Shown here: piece after piece, positions 8,956 through 18,834 of the stretch
Layout of the letters: each line of letters opens with the position of its first letter
How positions within the stretch are numbered: the stretch's first letter is position 1
NCBI GenBank assembly: GCA_016865035.1
Contig: CP018227.1
Span: forward strand, 3,501,501 to 3,565,500
Direction of reading: 5' to 3'
Length of the DNA stretch: 64,000 nucleotides
Source of the DNA: Kordiimonadales bacterium IMCC3096
GTDB lineage: Bacteria > Pseudomonadota > Alphaproteobacteria > Minwuiales > Minwuiaceae
Notes under the pieces: model-generated
Databases searched by the model: none
Told to the model about the DNA's origin: nothing
Seen by the model: the letters and a program-made list of their open reading frames with translations, nothing else
Made by a program: the position numbers and the translations under genes

Positions 8956-9984
8956 TCAGTCCTTTCCGCCGAGGGCCACGAACTGCCGTCCGAACCAGTA
9001 CCAGCCCCCCGCGCCATCGGGCAGTGTGCAGTTGAAACGTGACCGGCCCGGCTGCAAGGGCGCCGGAGCCTGGAAAGCGACTCGGTCCCCTTCGATGTCC
9101 AGGTCCACGGCACCGGAACCGGTCGAGTGGTAGCAGGTCACGGCACCCGGACGGAGACCGTCGTCCAGCCTGAATGCGAATGTCGGTCGGGAACCGGCCT
9201 CAAGCTGCGTCTCCGCCGGTGTGGCGTCGTGGACGGGCAGGGGGCGTGTGCCGACCGCGGTGCGGAACCGTGATATCTCGCCGTAGCGTTCATTCATGGC
9301 GAAGCGCGGCAGGTCGAAGCGGTCGCGTCGGCGCCCGACAGCCCCGGAATGCTGCCCGAACGCCGCCCTGAAACCCATGTCGGAGATGACCTTCCGCAAG
9401 CGCAGGCTGTATTCCCCGAACGGATAGGCGAAGACGTCCGGCGACTGGCCAAGTTCGGTCTGCAGCCGTTCCATGCCCCGCGCGACATCCGCACGCGCGG
9501 CGGCTGGGTCCATGAAGGTGATGTGACCATGACTGGCTGAATGGCCACCAATCTCCATGCCCTCATCGCGGAGCTGCCGGATCTGGTCCCAGGACAGATA
9601 GCGGCGCAGTCCCTGATCGACGGGATCGGTGGCGACGAACAGGGTCATGGGCCAGCCGCGTGCCTTCAGGCGGGGCCAGGCTTCGGTCATGACGGACAGG
9701 TAGGCATCATCGGCGGTGATCGCGACGGCCTTCTCCGGCAGTGGCTCCCCGTCTGCCAGCGCATCCAGCACCGTTGCCAGCGGCAGCACACTGTAGCCTT
9801 CCGCCTCCAGATGCTCCAGATGCGCCTCGAACTGTTCCAGCCGGATATTGGTCAGGGGCACATCGTCTTCGCCGAAGCGGTGGTACATCAGCACGACCGT
9901 GTGATCCGCAGCCACAGCCGGGGCTGTGACCAGCAAGACCAGCAATGCAGCCCAGCAATGACGAAGGAACATCGTCGTTGGCAT
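8956..9984 (-). CDS. Secreted polysaccharide deacetylase (NodB-like)
   Basis: 342 residues with an N-terminal signal peptide (hydrophobic [12 protein letters not shown], likely cleavage after AVAA near residue 26). The NodB-fold motifs are visible: TADDAY (motif 1, metal-binding DD), GGHSASHGH (motif 2, histidines) and YPFGEYS (motif 3). The first 240 residues are the catalytic domain. The C-terminal 100 residues form an unassigned beta-rich extension with two cysteines. It probably acts on cell-surface or exopolysaccharide N-acetyl groups. It is divergent from the nitroreductase gene. Confidence 0.85.
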   Translation of the reverse strand: MPTTMFLRHCWAALLVLLVTAPAVAADHTVVLMYHRFGEDDVPLTNIRLEQFEAHLEHLEAEGYSVLPLATVLDALADGEPLPEKAVAITADDAYLSVMTEAWPRLKARGWPMTLFVATDPVDQGLRRYLSWDQIRQLRDEGMEIGGHSASHGHITFMDPAAARADVARGMERLQTELGQSPDVFAYPFGEYSLRLRKVISDMGFRAAFGQHSGAVGRRRDRFDLPRFAMNERYGEISRFRTAVGTRPLPVHDATPAETQLEAGSRPTFAFRLDDGLRPGAVTCYHSTGSGAVDLDIEGDRVAFQAPAPLQPGRSRFNCTLPDGAGGWYWFGRQFVALGGKD

Positions 9985-10096
9985 GTTCGTAACCCTTCTT
10001 TGCTGTATATGCAGGGGCGGCGGTGGCGCTGAGACACGCCGGGACTATTACCAGTCACACCAGCGCCGGGGAACGCCTGCAGGGAAGGATACTGTC

Positions 10097-10687
10097 ATGT
10101 CGCAGATGCTGAACGATGCCGGAATGGATCTGATCTTCCGCAACGCCAGAACGCACAATGCCTGGACCGACAGGCCGGTCAGCGAGGTCACGCTGCGCGC
10201 GCTCTACGACCTGATGCGCAATGGACCGACCAGTGCCAATGGCTCCCCCGCGCGGCTGCTGTTCCTGACCTCGGAAGAGGCGAAGCTGCGGCTGAAGCCT
10301 GCCCTTTCGGAGGGCAACATGGCCAAGACGCTCGCGGCCCCCGTGACCGTGATCGTTGCCCATGACCTGAAGTTCTACGAGCTGATGCCGAAGCTGTTTC
10401 CGCACGAACCGGATGCGAAGAACTGGTTCAAGGTACCGGAGGTGGCGCAGGTGACGGCATTCCGGAACGGATCGCTGCAGGGGGCCTACATGATGATCGC
10501 CGCCCGCGCGGTCGGACTGGATTGCGGCCCGATGAGCGGGTTCGACAACGCGATTCTGGACCAGGAATTCTTCCCCGAAGGGCAGGTGAAGTCGAATTTC
10601 CTCTGCAATCTCGGCTACGGCGATCCCGAAGGGCTGTTCCCGCGCAGCCCGCGTCTGGAGTTCGAGGAAGCCTGCGAGATCCTTTGA
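10097..10687 (+). CDS. Malonic semialdehyde reductase / RutE-type nitroreductase
   Basis: 196 residues of the nitroreductase family. The N-terminal [14 protein letters not shown] and [19 protein letters not shown] resemble the HadB/RutE subgroup, FMN enzymes that reduce malonic semialdehyde to 3-hydroxypropionate in pyrimidine degradation. GPMSGFDNA is the second flavin-contact segment. The start at 10097 is preceded by AGGGAAGG at 10081-10088. No other rut genes are seen, so the physiological substrate is open. Confidence 0.85.
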   Translation: MSQMLNDAGMDLIFRNARTHNAWTDRPVSEVTLRALYDLMRNGPTSANGSPARLLFLTSEEAKLRLKPALSEGNMAKTLAAPVTVIVAHDLKFYELMPKLFPHEPDAKNWFKVPEVAQVTAFRNGSLQGAYMMIAARAVGLDCGPMSGFDNAILDQEFFPEGQVKSNFLCNLGYGDPEGLFPRSPRLEFEEACEIL

Positions 10688-10712
10688 GGCCCCCAAGCTT
10701 GATGCACCGACC

Positions 10713-11378
10713 GTGATCCTCGCCATCGATACAGCCTCCCGCGCCCTGTCCATTGCGCTGGGCGATGGCCGTGGCGTGTCTTATGCCGCGCACCAGATGC
10801 GGTCGCGCGGGCAGGCCGAGAACCTGATGCCGATGATCGCGCGCGGTTTTCGCGCCACGGGATGCAGGCCTGATGATCTGACAGGCCTGGCCGTGACCGT
10901 CGGGCCGGGGACCTTCACCGGCCTGCGTATCGGCCTTGCTGCGGCGCGGGCGATGCGCGTGGCCCTGAACGTTCCCCTGTTCGGTATGAGTGCGCTGGAG
11001 GTCCTGGCGGCCGAAGCGGCCTCGCGGTTTCCGGACCGCCCGGTACTGGCGGCGCTGGATGCCCGCCGCGATCAGGTCTATGCGCAGATGTTTCGTCGCG
11101 CGGCACCGCCCTTCGCGGAATGCTGGTCGGCACCCATGGCCATCGCTGCCGGAGACGCGGCGCAGATGGCGGTGCCGGGGACCGTTCTGATCGGCAATGG
11201 CGCGGCCCTTGTCGCGGCGCATCTTGGCGGGGAAACCGTGGTGCTCGACGGGGTGGAGCCGGACGCGCGGCATCTTCTCCGCTTGGCGGCGGCGCGGCCG
11301 CTGCCAGCATATCCTGTTCCGTCGCCTGGTCCGCTCTACCTTCGCGCGCCGGATGCGAAGCTGCCGACGCGGCGATGA
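10713..11378 (+). CDS. tsaB: TsaB, t6A tRNA modification factor
   Basis: 221 residues starting at GTG 10713 (MILAIDTASRALSIALGD). The ASKHA-fold features AVTVGPGTFTGLRIGLAAAR (about 55-75) are diagnostic of TsaB, the non-catalytic dimerisation partner of TsaD in making N6-threonylcarbamoyladenosine at A37 of ANN-decoding tRNAs. Its stop overlaps the rimI start by four bases. It is the first gene of the long core block; tsaD and tsaE are not in the window. Confidence 0.93.
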   Translation: MILAIDTASRALSIALGDGRGVSYAAHQMRSRGQAENLMPMIARGFRATGCRPDDLTGLAVTVGPGTFTGLRIGLAAARAMRVALNVPLFGMSALEVLAAEAASRFPDRPVLAALDARRDQVYAQMFRRAAPPFAECWSAPMAIAAGDAAQMAVPGTVLIGNGAALVAAHLGGETVVLDGVEPDARHLLRLAAARPLPAYPVPSPGPLYLRAPDAKLPTRR

Positions 11379-11839
11379 AGCCGGTCACGGAAACCGTGGG
11401 TGTCGCGGCGGCAGGGCTGCTGGCCGAGCTGCATGCGCGCAGTGTTTCGCAGCCCTGGGATACCCGGGCCTTCACCGAACTTCTCGGCATGCCGGGGGCC
11501 TGTGCGCTGGTCGCCCGGACACGGGAACCTGTTGGCTTCATCCTGCTGCGTCAGGTCGTCGACGAGGCGGAAGTGATCATGATCGCCGTCGAACCGTCCG
11601 CGCGCCGTCAGGGGATTGCCCGAATGCTTCTTGCCAATGGCATCAAGTGCTTGCAGGGACTTTCGCAGGTTTTTCTTGAGGTAGCGACGGACAATCAGGC
11701 TGCCATAGCGCTCTACACGCATGCGGGCTTTGAAAGGGTGGGAGTCCGGCGCGCCTATTACACCGATGATTCCGGCAACACGACGGACGCGCTTGTCATG
11801 CGGTTGATGCCAGCCCTTTCTTGCCGCGAACCGGACTGA
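11375..11839 (+). CDS. rimI: RimI-type GNAT N-acetyltransferase
   Basis: 154 residues from an ATG that overlaps the tsaB stop. The acetyl-CoA motif IAVEPSARRQGIARMLL contains the RxxGxA loop, and the C-terminal ALYTHAGFERVGVRRAYYT motif is typical of RimI, which acetylates the N-terminal alanine of ribosomal protein S18. The tsaB-rimI neighbourhood supports the name. A larger open frame exists upstream in this phase, but it runs inside tsaB and is not coding. Confidence 0.9.
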   Translation: MKPVTETVGVAAAGLLAELHARSVSQPWDTRAFTELLGMPGACALVARTREPVGFILLRQVVDEAEVIMIAVEPSARRQGIARMLLANGIKCLQGLSQVFLEVATDNQAAIALYTHAGFERVGVRRAYYTDDSGNTTDALVMRLMPALSCREPD

Positions 11840-11877
11840 GCACTATACATTCCCCAATAGAACAACAGGCGGGGGCC

Positions 11878-12306
11878 ATGGAATCCACACTGGCGCAGAA
11901 GTGCATCGAACACGGTATGCGGATGACGGACCAGCGCCGCGTGATCGCGCATGTGCTGTCGACCGCCGAGGACCATCCGGACGTGGAGCAGCTCTACGAG
12001 CGGTCCAGCGCCATCGATTCCCGGATCTCCATCGCGACGGTCTATCGCACGGTCCGCATGTTCGAGGAGGCAGGCATCCTGGAACGGCACGACTTCGGTG
12101 ACGGCCGTGCCCGCTACGAGGAAGCCAACGACGAACACCATGACCATCTGATCGACGTGAACTCGGGGGAAGTGATCGAGTTCACCAACGAGAAGATCGA
12201 GGAACTGCAGCGCATCGTTGCACGGGAACTGGGCTACGAACTGGTTGACCACCGGCTCGAACTGTTCGGCACCCGCATCGGCCGCAAGCAGGGATCCAAC
12301 GACTGA
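11878..12306 (+). CDS. fur: Fur family metal-responsive regulator (Fur/Mur type)
   Basis: 142 residues with a winged-helix N-terminus (RMTDQRRVIAHVL, then ISIATVYRTVRMFEEAGIL as recognition region) and the metal site ANDEHHDHLIDV. The cysteine pairs of enterobacterial Fur are absent, as is usual in alphaproteobacterial Fur/Mur proteins, which often sense manganese. The heme-binding motif of Irr is not evident. It follows rimI by 38 bases and overlaps the acyltransferase start by one base. Confidence 0.88.
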   Translation: MESTLAQKCIEHGMRMTDQRRVIAHVLSTAEDHPDVEQLYERSSAIDSRISIATVYRTVRMFEEAGILERHDFGDGRARYEEANDEHHDHLIDVNSGEVIEFTNEKIEELQRIVARELGYELVDHRLELFGTRIGRKQGSND

Positions 12307-13085
12307 TGCGGACCGCCTATATCACGGCGATCATCCTGTTCCTGATCCTCTTCACCCTGGTCATCATGCCGCCGCACCTGCTGGGCATCCTCTTCGGTTG
12401 GCGGATTTCCCGCTACATCCCGCAGCTCTGGCATCAGGTGGCCTTCCGCCTTCTTCGGCTGAAGATCCACATCGAGGGAACGCCGGTGCGCGGCGAGGGG
12501 GTGCTGTATGTCAGCAACCATGTCTCCTGGGTCGATATCGTCGTCATGGGTGCGACCCTGCCGGCCAGTTTTGTCGCCAAGAGCGAGGTCGGGACCTGGC
12601 CGGTGATCAAGTGGCTCGCCAATCTGCAGCGCACGGTCTACGTCAGCCGCGACCGCAAGACCGCTGACAGGGAACGCAAGGCGATGGAGGCCCGGCTGTC
12701 CCGTGGTGACAGTCTGATCCTGTTCCCGGAGGGCACGTCGGGCGACGGCCTGCGTATCCAGGAGTTCCGTTCCGCGTTCTTCTCGCTGGCCGACCTGAAG
12801 GTGGACGGTCAGCCGGTGAAGGTGCAGCCGATCTCCCTGACCTATACCCAGGTCGACGGATTTCCGGTCACCCGCCGGTCGATGCCGCAGGTGGCCTGGT
12901 ACGGCGACATGGACCTGGCGCCGCACCTGAAGAACTATCTCTATGGTGGCCCCTATGAGGTCCGCCTGAAGTTCCACGAGCCCGTGACCCTGGAAGCGAT
13001 CGGCAACCGCAAGAAACTGGCGAGCTATTGCCACGAGAAGGTTGTGGCGGGCAACTCGGAGGCGTTGAGCGCGTCCGCAGCTTGA
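12306..13085 (+). CDS. 1-acyl-sn-glycerol-3-phosphate acyltransferase (PlsC-like)
   Basis: 259 residues. It has an N-terminal membrane helix (about 5-28), the acyltransferase motif I NHVSWVD near residue 70, and motif III FPEGTS near 144. The family moves an acyl group to lysophosphatidic acid or a related lysolipid at the inner membrane. Its place between fur and miaB matches rhizobial and rhodospirillal gene order. It could instead be an ornithine-lipid (OlsA-like) acyltransferase; the sequence alone does not settle this. Confidence 0.87.
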   Translation: MRTAYITAIILFLILFTLVIMPPHLLGILFGWRISRYIPQLWHQVAFRLLRLKIHIEGTPVRGEGVLYVSNHVSWVDIVVMGATLPASFVAKSEVGTWPVIKWLANLQRTVYVSRDRKTADRERKAMEARLSRGDSLILFPEGTSGDGLRIQEFRSAFFSLADLKVDGQPVKVQPISLTYTQVDGFPVTRRSMPQVAWYGDMDLAPHLKNYLYGGPYEVRLKFHEPVTLEAIGNRKKLASYCHEKVVAGNSEALSASAA

Positions 13086-13180
13086 CTTGACCCCAATGCC
13101 TGATACATGTCCCGGAAATCAGGTGGCACGGATACCGGGAGCCGGTGTTCCGCCCGCCAGTTCAGCGTGACACAGCAGGC

Positions 13181-14545
13181 GTGACCCAGAAACTCTTCAT
13201 CAAGACCTATGGCTGCCAGATGAACGTCTACGACTCCGAGCGTATGGCGGATATCCTGGCGCCGTTGGGATATGCGGAGACCGGCAGTCCCGATGATGCC
13301 GACATGGTCATCCTGAATACCTGCCACATCAGGGAAAAGGCGGCGGAGAAGGTCTTTTCCGAACTCGGCCGTATCCGCAAGCTGAAGGATCGGCGCCGCG
13401 CCGCAGGGGCCGACATGGTGATCGGCGTCGCCGGCTGTGTGGCGCAGGCCGAAGGCGACGAGATCGTGCGCCGCGCGCCCTTCGTCGATATCGTCTTCGG
13501 GCCGCAGAGCTATCAGAACCTGCCGGAGATGGTGGCACGCGCCGCGCGGGCGAACGGCCAGCCCGTGCTGGAAACGGATTTCGAGGTCGAGGACAAGTTC
13601 GATCGCCTGGCGGAGACACCGGGCCGGTCCGGACCGACTGCGTTCCTGACCATCCAGGAAGGCTGCGACAAGTTTTGCGCCTTCTGCGTCGTGCCCTATA
13701 CCCGCGGTGCCGAATATTCCCGCTCCGCGCCCGAGATCATGGTGGAGGCGCGTCGGCTGGTGGCTTCCGGTGCCGTGGAGATCACGCTGCTCGGCCAGAA
13801 CGTCAACGCCTGGCATGGTGCCGGCCCCGATGGCGGGGCCGGCTGGGCGCTGGGGCGGCTGGTGCGGGAACTGGCGGAGATCGATGGCCTGCAGCGCATC
13901 CGCTACACCACTTCGCACCCGCTGGAGATGACGGCCGACCTGATCAGCGCCCACGCCGAGGTCCCGGCCCTGATGCCCTATCTGCATCTGCCGGTGCAGG
14001 CCGGTTCGGACCGGATCCTGCGGGCGATGAACCGTCGCCACGACCGCGACACCTATTTCCGCATCGTCGACAAGCTGCGTGATGCACGGCCCGATCTGGC
14101 CCTGTCCTCCGATTTCATCGTCGGCTTTCCGGGTGAGACCGACCGGGATTTCGCCGATACGCTGAACCTCGTCACGCAGGTGAAATACGCGCAGGCCTAT
14201 TCTTTCAAGTACAGCCCGCGCCCCGGAACCCCGGCGGCGGCGGAGAGCGTGCAGGTTGCGGAATCAGTGAAGGACGAGCGGTTGCAGTCACTGCAGGCCC
14301 TGATCAATGAACAGCAGGCGGCGTTCAACGCCGACATGGCTGGCCGTACGATGCCGGTACTGCTGGAGCGCGACGGACGGCATGCCGGGCAGCTGGTCGG
14401 GCGCAGCCCCTATATGCAGGCAGTGCATCTGGATGCGCCCGCGAGCTTGCGCAACCGGATTGCAGACGTCACGATCATCGAAGGGCGAGCCAACAGTCTC
14501 TCCGGTCGTCTCGCCCGGAACCCGGATGTCGTAGATGCTGCCTGA
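13181..14545 (+). CDS. miaB: MiaB, tRNA-2-methylthio-N6-dimethylallyladenosine synthase
   Basis: 454 residues from GTG 13181; a GTG at 13145 in the same frame is an alternative but adds residues outside the family. The N-terminal MTTase domain has cysteines in YGCQMN, NTCHIR and GCVAQAEG for the auxiliary 4Fe-4S cluster. The radical-SAM motif [16 protein letters not shown] (CxxxCxxC) follows, then a C-terminal TRAM domain. The enzyme methylthiolates i6A37 in tRNAs. It heads a miaB-phoH-ybeY-corC-lnt series. Confidence 0.95.
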   Translation: MTQKLFIKTYGCQMNVYDSERMADILAPLGYAETGSPDDADMVILNTCHIREKAAEKVFSELGRIRKLKDRRRAAGADMVIGVAGCVAQAEGDEIVRRAPFVDIVFGPQSYQNLPEMVARAARANGQPVLETDFEVEDKFDRLAETPGRSGPTAFLTIQEGCDKFCAFCVVPYTRGAEYSRSAPEIMVEARRLVASGAVEITLLGQNVNAWHGAGPDGGAGWALGRLVRELAEIDGLQRIRYTTSHPLEMTADLISAHAEVPALMPYLHLPVQAGSDRILRAMNRRHDRDTYFRIVDKLRDARPDLALSSDFIVGFPGETDRDFADTLNLVTQVKYAQAYSFKYSPRPGTPAAAESVQVAESVKDERLQSLQALINEQQAAFNADMAGRTMPVLLERDGRHAGQLVGRSPYMQAVHLDAPASLRNRIADVTIIEGRANSLSGRLARNPDVVDAA

Positions 14546-14566
14546 AGAGAAGGGCTGACCAAGGCT

Positions 14567-15559
14567 TTGACCACACCTGACAATGTGCGCACGTCCCAGG
14601 GCGGCCTGACGGTCGATTTCGAGGACAATCGCCTGCTTGGTGCCCTGTTCGGCGATCATGACAGCAATCTTGCCCGGATCGAACAGGAACTGGGCGTTTC
14701 CCTGACATCGCGCGGCAACCGCATGGTCATCGGCGGCGACACCGCTTCCTGCGAGCGCGCGCGCGGCATTCTGCGCGCCCTGTATCAGCGGGTGGAGCAG
14801 GGGGATCCCGTCGGCCAGCGTGAGGTGGATGACGCCATCCGCCTGGGGCATGACAGCGGCGTGGCCAACGGTGTCCTGATCCAGACGCGCAAACGCGCGA
14901 TCAAGCCACGCTCCCCCAACCAGATCCACTACGCCCGCAATCTGATGGAGAAGGAACTGGTGTTCGGCATCGGCCCCGCCGGTACCGGCAAGACCTATCT
15001 CGCGGTGGCGGCGGCGGTCAGCATGATGCTGACCCATCAGGTGGACCGCATCGTGCTCTCGCGACCGGCCGTCGAGGCGGGCGAGCGGCTGGGGTTCCTG
15101 CCGGGCGACATGCGCGACAAGGTCGATCCCTATCTGCGTCCGCTCTATGACGCCCTCTATGACATGCTGCCCGCCGAACAGGTGGCGAAGAAGCTGGAGA
15201 CCGGCGAGATCGAGGTCGCACCGCTTGCCTTCATGCGTGGGCGCACGCTCGCAAACGCCTATGTCATCCTGGATGAGGCGCAGAACACGACCACTGTGCA
15301 GATGAAGATGCTGCTGACCCGTCTGGGCGAGAACTCCCGCATGGCGATCACCGGCGATCTCTCGCAGATCGATCTGCCGCGCGGCACCCGCTCCGGACTG
15401 CGCGAGGCGCTGGAGGTGCTGGAGGGTGTGGAAGGCATCGCCTTCACCTCCTTCGATGCGCGCGACGTCGTCCGCCATCCGATGGTGACCCGCATCGTGC
15501 GCGCCTATGCCAGTCATGAGCAGGCCGAACTGTTCGAGGGACCGGAGAAGGAGTCGTGA
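14567..15559 (+). CDS. phoH: PhoH family ATPase (YbeZ)
   Basis: 330 residues starting at TTG 14567. A KH-like N-terminal part is followed by the PhoH domain with Walker A GPAGTGKT (about 137-144) and Walker B VILDEAQN. PhoH/YbeZ is a putative RNA helicase or ATPase that works with the endoribonuclease YbeY, whose GTG start overlaps its stop by four bases here. GAAGAGAAGGG just upstream may serve as an off-centre ribosome site. Confidence 0.92.
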   Translation: MTTPDNVRTSQGGLTVDFEDNRLLGALFGDHDSNLARIEQELGVSLTSRGNRMVIGGDTASCERARGILRALYQRVEQGDPVGQREVDDAIRLGHDSGVANGVLIQTRKRAIKPRSPNQIHYARNLMEKELVFGIGPAGTGKTYLAVAAAVSMMLTHQVDRIVLSRPAVEAGERLGFLPGDMRDKVDPYLRPLYDALYDMLPAEQVAKKLETGEIEVAPLAFMRGRTLANAYVILDEAQNTTTVQMKMLLTRLGENSRMAITGDLSQIDLPRGTRSGLREALEVLEGVEGIAFTSFDARDVVRHPMVTRIVRAYASHEQAELFEGPEKES

Positions 15560-16062
15560 GCGCCGCCGCCCCGGTTTCGTCTGTTTCCGACCTGCCCCGG
15601 GTCGAGGTCGTGCATGCGGCGGAGGGCTGGCCCGATGACGCTGACGCCGTGGTTCAGCGCGCCGCCCGGGCCGTCCTGTCGGGATTTGCGGATGCAGCAT
15701 CCTTCGGCGACATCTCGGTCGCCCTGATGGATGATGCGTCCATACAGGTTCTGAACCGCGACTACAGGGGCAAGGACGCCCCGACAAACGTGCTTTCCTT
15801 CCCCGTGGAGGAAGATGGCGGCATTCTGCCACCGGGTGAGCGACTTCCGCTGGGCGATATCGCGGTGGCGCTGGAGACCGTGGTGCGGGAAGCGGTCGAG
15901 GAAGAAAAGACGCTGGCCGCACATCTGACACACATGGTCGTGCACGGTACCCTGCATCTGCTGGGTTACGATCACGAACTGGACAGCGAGGCCGAGGAAA
16001 TGGAAACCATGGAACGGGATGTTCTTGCCAGCCTCGGTATCGCCGACCCCTACAGGACATGA
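15556..16062 (+). CDS. ybeY: YbeY endoribonuclease
   Basis: 168 residues from GTG 15556, overlapping phoH. The zinc-binding motif HGTLHLLGYDH lies near residues 131-141. DIAVALETV and NVLSFPVEED are conserved flanking segments. YbeY matures 16S rRNA 3' ends and takes part in late ribosome quality control. Its coupling to phoH and the following CorC gene matches the widespread ybeZ-ybeY-ybeX-lnt operon. Confidence 0.94.
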   Translation: MSAAAPVSSVSDLPRVEVVHAAEGWPDDADAVVQRAARAVLSGFADAASFGDISVALMDDASIQVLNRDYRGKDAPTNVLSFPVEEDGGILPPGERLPLGDIAVALETVVREAVEEEKTLAAHLTHMVVHGTLHLLGYDHELDSEAEEMETMERDVLASLGIADPYRT

Positions 16063-16078
16063 CAGGACTGACACGCTG

Positions 16079-17026
16079 ATGAGCGATTCATCTTCCAGTA
16101 TGCAGCCCCGCAACGGCGGGGCCGATGACGAGACCGAACAAGGCGTCAGAAAGGGGTCGTGGCTGGGCGACCTGGTTCGCAACCTGACAGGCAGCAGGCC
16201 GGAAGAGAACGGCTGGCGCGAAAGCCTGGAGGAATTGCTGGAAGAGCACGAGATCGGCGACGCCGAACTTGGCCCGGAAGAGCGGCACATGCTCTCCAAC
16301 ATCATTTCCCTGGGCGAGAAGCGTATCGAGGATGTGATGGTCCCGCGGGCCGACATCGTCGCACTGGAAATGGGTTTGCCCCTGCAGGAAGTGGTGGAGA
16401 GCTACCTGGCCGCACCGCACTCCCGCCTGCCGATCTATCGGGAGAACCTGGACGACATTGTCGGCATTCTCCACATCAAGGACCTGGTCCAGCTCTGGGG
16501 GCAGGAGGGCGATGTCGATCTGGCGCCGATCCTGCGTCAGCCGCTGGTCGTGCCGCCCTCCAAGCCGGTGACCGATCTGTTGGTGGAGATGCGCGCCCAG
16601 CGCCGCCATTTCGCCATCGTCGTCGACGAATATGGCGGCGTCGATGGGCTGGTGACGATCGAGGATCTGATCGAGGAAGTGGTCGGCGACATTCGCGACG
16701 AGCATGATACGGAGGAGGAGCCGGTCTTCATCGAGCATGAGGACGGGACCATCGAGGTCGATTCCCGCTACGAGCTGGAAGACTTCGAGGCGCGCGTGGA
16801 TTGCGACCTTCTGACCGATGCGGATGACGAGGAAATCGACACGCTGGGCGGTTTCATCTTCGTGACCCTGGGGCGGGTGCCGAAGCGCGGCGAGGTGGTG
16901 CGTCACGACTGCGGGCTGGAGTTCGAGATCGCCGATGCGGACCCGCGGCGGATCAAGTTGCTGCGTGTCCGTCGTTTTTCCCCTTCCGCCACTGACGTGG
17001 AGCGGACGGAGAAGGGCGGACTGTGA
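16079..17026 (+). CDS. CorC/HlyC-type CBS-domain protein (YbeX-like)
   Basis: 315 residues. A soluble N-terminus with [16 protein letters not shown] leads into two CBS domains (about 70-190; [11 protein letters not shown] and [19 protein letters not shown] are hallmark segments) and a C-terminal CorC_HlyC domain. There are no membrane helices, so this is the cytoplasmic YbeX/CorC form linked to magnesium homeostasis and ribosome maturation. Its stop overlaps the lnt GTG by four bases. Confidence 0.92.
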   Translation: MSDSSSSMQPRNGGADDETEQGVRKGSWLGDLVRNLTGSRPEENGWRESLEELLEEHEIGDAELGPEERHMLSNIISLGEKRIEDVMVPRADIVALEMGLPLQEVVESYLAAPHSRLPIYRENLDDIVGILHIKDLVQLWGQEGDVDLAPILRQPLVVPPSKPVTDLLVEMRAQRRHFAIVVDEYGGVDGLVTIEDLIEEVVGDIRDEHDTEEEPVFIEHEDGTIEVDSRYELEDFEARVDCDLLTDADDEEIDTLGGFIFVTLGRVPKRGEVVRHDCGLEFEIADADPRRIKLLRVRRFSPSATDVERTEKGGL

Positions 17027-18588
17027 CGCAACTGGCCGGTCGTATGGCCGCGCTTTCCGGCTGGCGACGCCTGTTGCTGGCCTTCCTGCTCGGTGCCCTG
17101 ATGAGTCTCGGCTTCGCGCCGTTCCACCTTTTCCCTGTCTTCTGGATCGGATTTGGCGGCCTGTTGCTGCTGCTGCGCGGTGTGCATCGCGGGCGGGCCG
17201 CATTCGCCCTTGGCTGGTGGTTCGGCTGGGGGCATTTCATCGCCGGCCTCTACTGGATCGCTTCCGCCTTTCTGGTGGAGCCGGACAAGTTCGCCTGGAT
17301 GGTGCCGTTTCCGGTACTGGGCCTGCCCGCCCTGCTGGCACTCTTCCCGGCGATTGCCGTCTGGCTTGCCTGGCGTCTGAGCGGGCCGGGCACATTCCGC
17401 CTCTTTCTTCTGGCGGCAAGCTGGACACTGGCCGAAGTGGCGCGCGGTGAGGTCATGACCGGGTTTCCCTGGAACCTGGCAGGCTATGGCTTCGGTTTCG
17501 CCGATGCCGCGATGCAGCCCGCTGCCTGGATCGGCACCGTGGGGCTGAGCTTCCTGGCGGTCCTGGCCGGGGGCGCGCCGTCGCTGGCCCTCGTGGGGCG
17601 GGGGCACTGGCGTGCACCCGTTGCGATCGTGCTCGGCACGCTGGTCCTGATCGGAGCAGGGGCGTGGCGGCTTTCGGATGCGACCCCGGACAACGCGGCC
17701 GCCGATGCGCCGACGATCCGCATCGTGCAGGCCAATATCGCGCAGCGGGACAAGTGGCGGCCGGATCGGATCGAGACCAATTTTGCCAGGAACCTGGCCA
17801 TGAGCCTGCCTTCCGCAGCGGAGCGGATGCCTGATCTGGTGATCTGGCCCGAGACGGCCGCGACATTCCGGATCAACGCGGACCTGACCGCGCGGCAACG
17901 CATTGCCCAGGTGGCCGATCGCATCAACGGATTGGTGATAACCGGCGCTCCGCGTGCCGAGGTCGGTGCGGACACGGTACGATTCTTCAATTCCGCCGTC
18001 GCGATCAACCCTGAGGCGCAGATCATCGACAGTGCCGACAAGCGCCACCTTGTGCCGTTCGGAGAGTATCTGCCGTTTCGGGATCTGCTGTCGCGCGTGG
18101 GGTTGGACAAACTGGCGCAGGGGAGAGGTGATTTCTCGCCCGGCGCAGGGGGCAATGACGGACTGCTGCACCTGCCGGGACTGCCGCCTGCGCGGGTCCT
18201 GATCTGTTACGAGGTGATCTTCGCGGACGAGGTCGCCACCGGCGATTCGCGACCCGGCTGGCTGCTCTCGTTAACCAACGATGCCTGGTTCGGGACACTT
18301 ACCGGGCCGGATCAGCATTTTGCCATGGCCCGATTCCGTGCGGTTGAGCAGGGGCTGCCTCTGGTCAGGGCAGCCGGAACGGGAATTTCAGCGATTGTTG
18401 ATGCTTACGGTCAAGTGCAGAGCAGACTTGATTTAGGGGTATCAGGGGTTCTGACAGGCACCTTACCGGGGCATGCCCAAGAAACCCTGTATGCATCTGT
18501 GGGGCGATGGCCGATTATTCTGGGTATCTGCATGCTTCTTGTTGTGTCTTTGATTACCATGATCACGGGTATGCGGCGGGAAACGTGA
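17023..18588 (+). CDS. lnt: Apolipoprotein N-acyltransferase
   Basis: 521 residues starting at GTG 17023. About six N-terminal membrane helices (to about 220) precede a nitrilase-fold domain and a C-terminal helix near 487-510. The catalytic triad is visible as E in IWPETA, K in DKRHLVPFGEYLP and C in LICYEVIF. The enzyme adds the third acyl chain to lipoproteins at the inner membrane. It ends the miaB-lnt run; a 246-base spacer follows. Confidence 0.95.
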   Translation: MTQLAGRMAALSGWRRLLLAFLLGALMSLGFAPFHLFPVFWIGFGGLLLLLRGVHRGRAAFALGWWFGWGHFIAGLYWIASAFLVEPDKFAWMVPFPVLGLPALLALFPAIAVWLAWRLSGPGTFRLFLLAASWTLAEVARGEVMTGFPWNLAGYGFGFADAAMQPAAWIGTVGLSFLAVLAGGAPSLALVGRGHWRAPVAIVLGTLVLIGAGAWRLSDATPDNAAADAPTIRIVQANIAQRDKWRPDRIETNFARNLAMSLPSAAERMPDLVIWPETAATFRINADLTARQRIAQVADRINGLVITGAPRAEVGADTVRFFNSAVAINPEAQIIDSADKRHLVPFGEYLPFRDLLSRVGLDKLAQGRGDFSPGAGGNDGLLHLPGLPPARVLICYEVIFADEVATGDSRPGWLLSLTNDAWFGTLTGPDQHFAMARFRAVEQGLPLVRAAGTGISAIVDAYGQVQSRLDLGVSGVLTGTLPGHAQETLYASVGRWPIILGICMLLVVSLITMITGMRRET

Positions 18589-18834
18589 ACTCTGATGTAT
18601 GTTCTTTTCAGCAATATTGAATAAATTTGGATGTAATTGAAGTCTGGTCAGTTAATGCCGTAGACAAGCTCATGAGATCAACAAGTGTTCGATGCAACCA
18701 AGGGTTTAGTTTCCTGTTTCTCGCTTGACGAATTGTCGTGAAATCTTCATAGGGAAGTCGTCGGGGGACGGGTAAGGGCGATGCTGGCTGGAATGGCCGC
18801 GCGGCAACTTTGTAGGTAGTGCGAGGACTCAATA
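18589..18834. other. AT-rich spacer between lnt and the XRE gene
   Basis: The first half is much richer in A and T than its surroundings (for example around 18600-18740), as expected for a regulatory region. No convincing gene is seen; a minus-strand open frame here has no family features or ribosome site. A possible promoter lies at 18725-18753. Confidence 0.6.
18725..18753 (+). promoter_or_regulatory. Possible sigma-70 promoter for XRE-metK
   Basis: TTGACG at 18725-18730 is a good -35 box. With a 17-base spacer the -10 would be CATAGG (18748-18753), which is weak. The AT-rich setting upstream of a TTG-start regulator gene supports a promoter here, but no transcript data are available. Confidence 0.4.

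Noticed and set aside
11120-11374. Longer rimI start upstream
   Set aside because: The extra 85 residues lie within tsaB in another frame and resemble a shadow; the ATG at 11375 overlaps the tsaB stop as expected.
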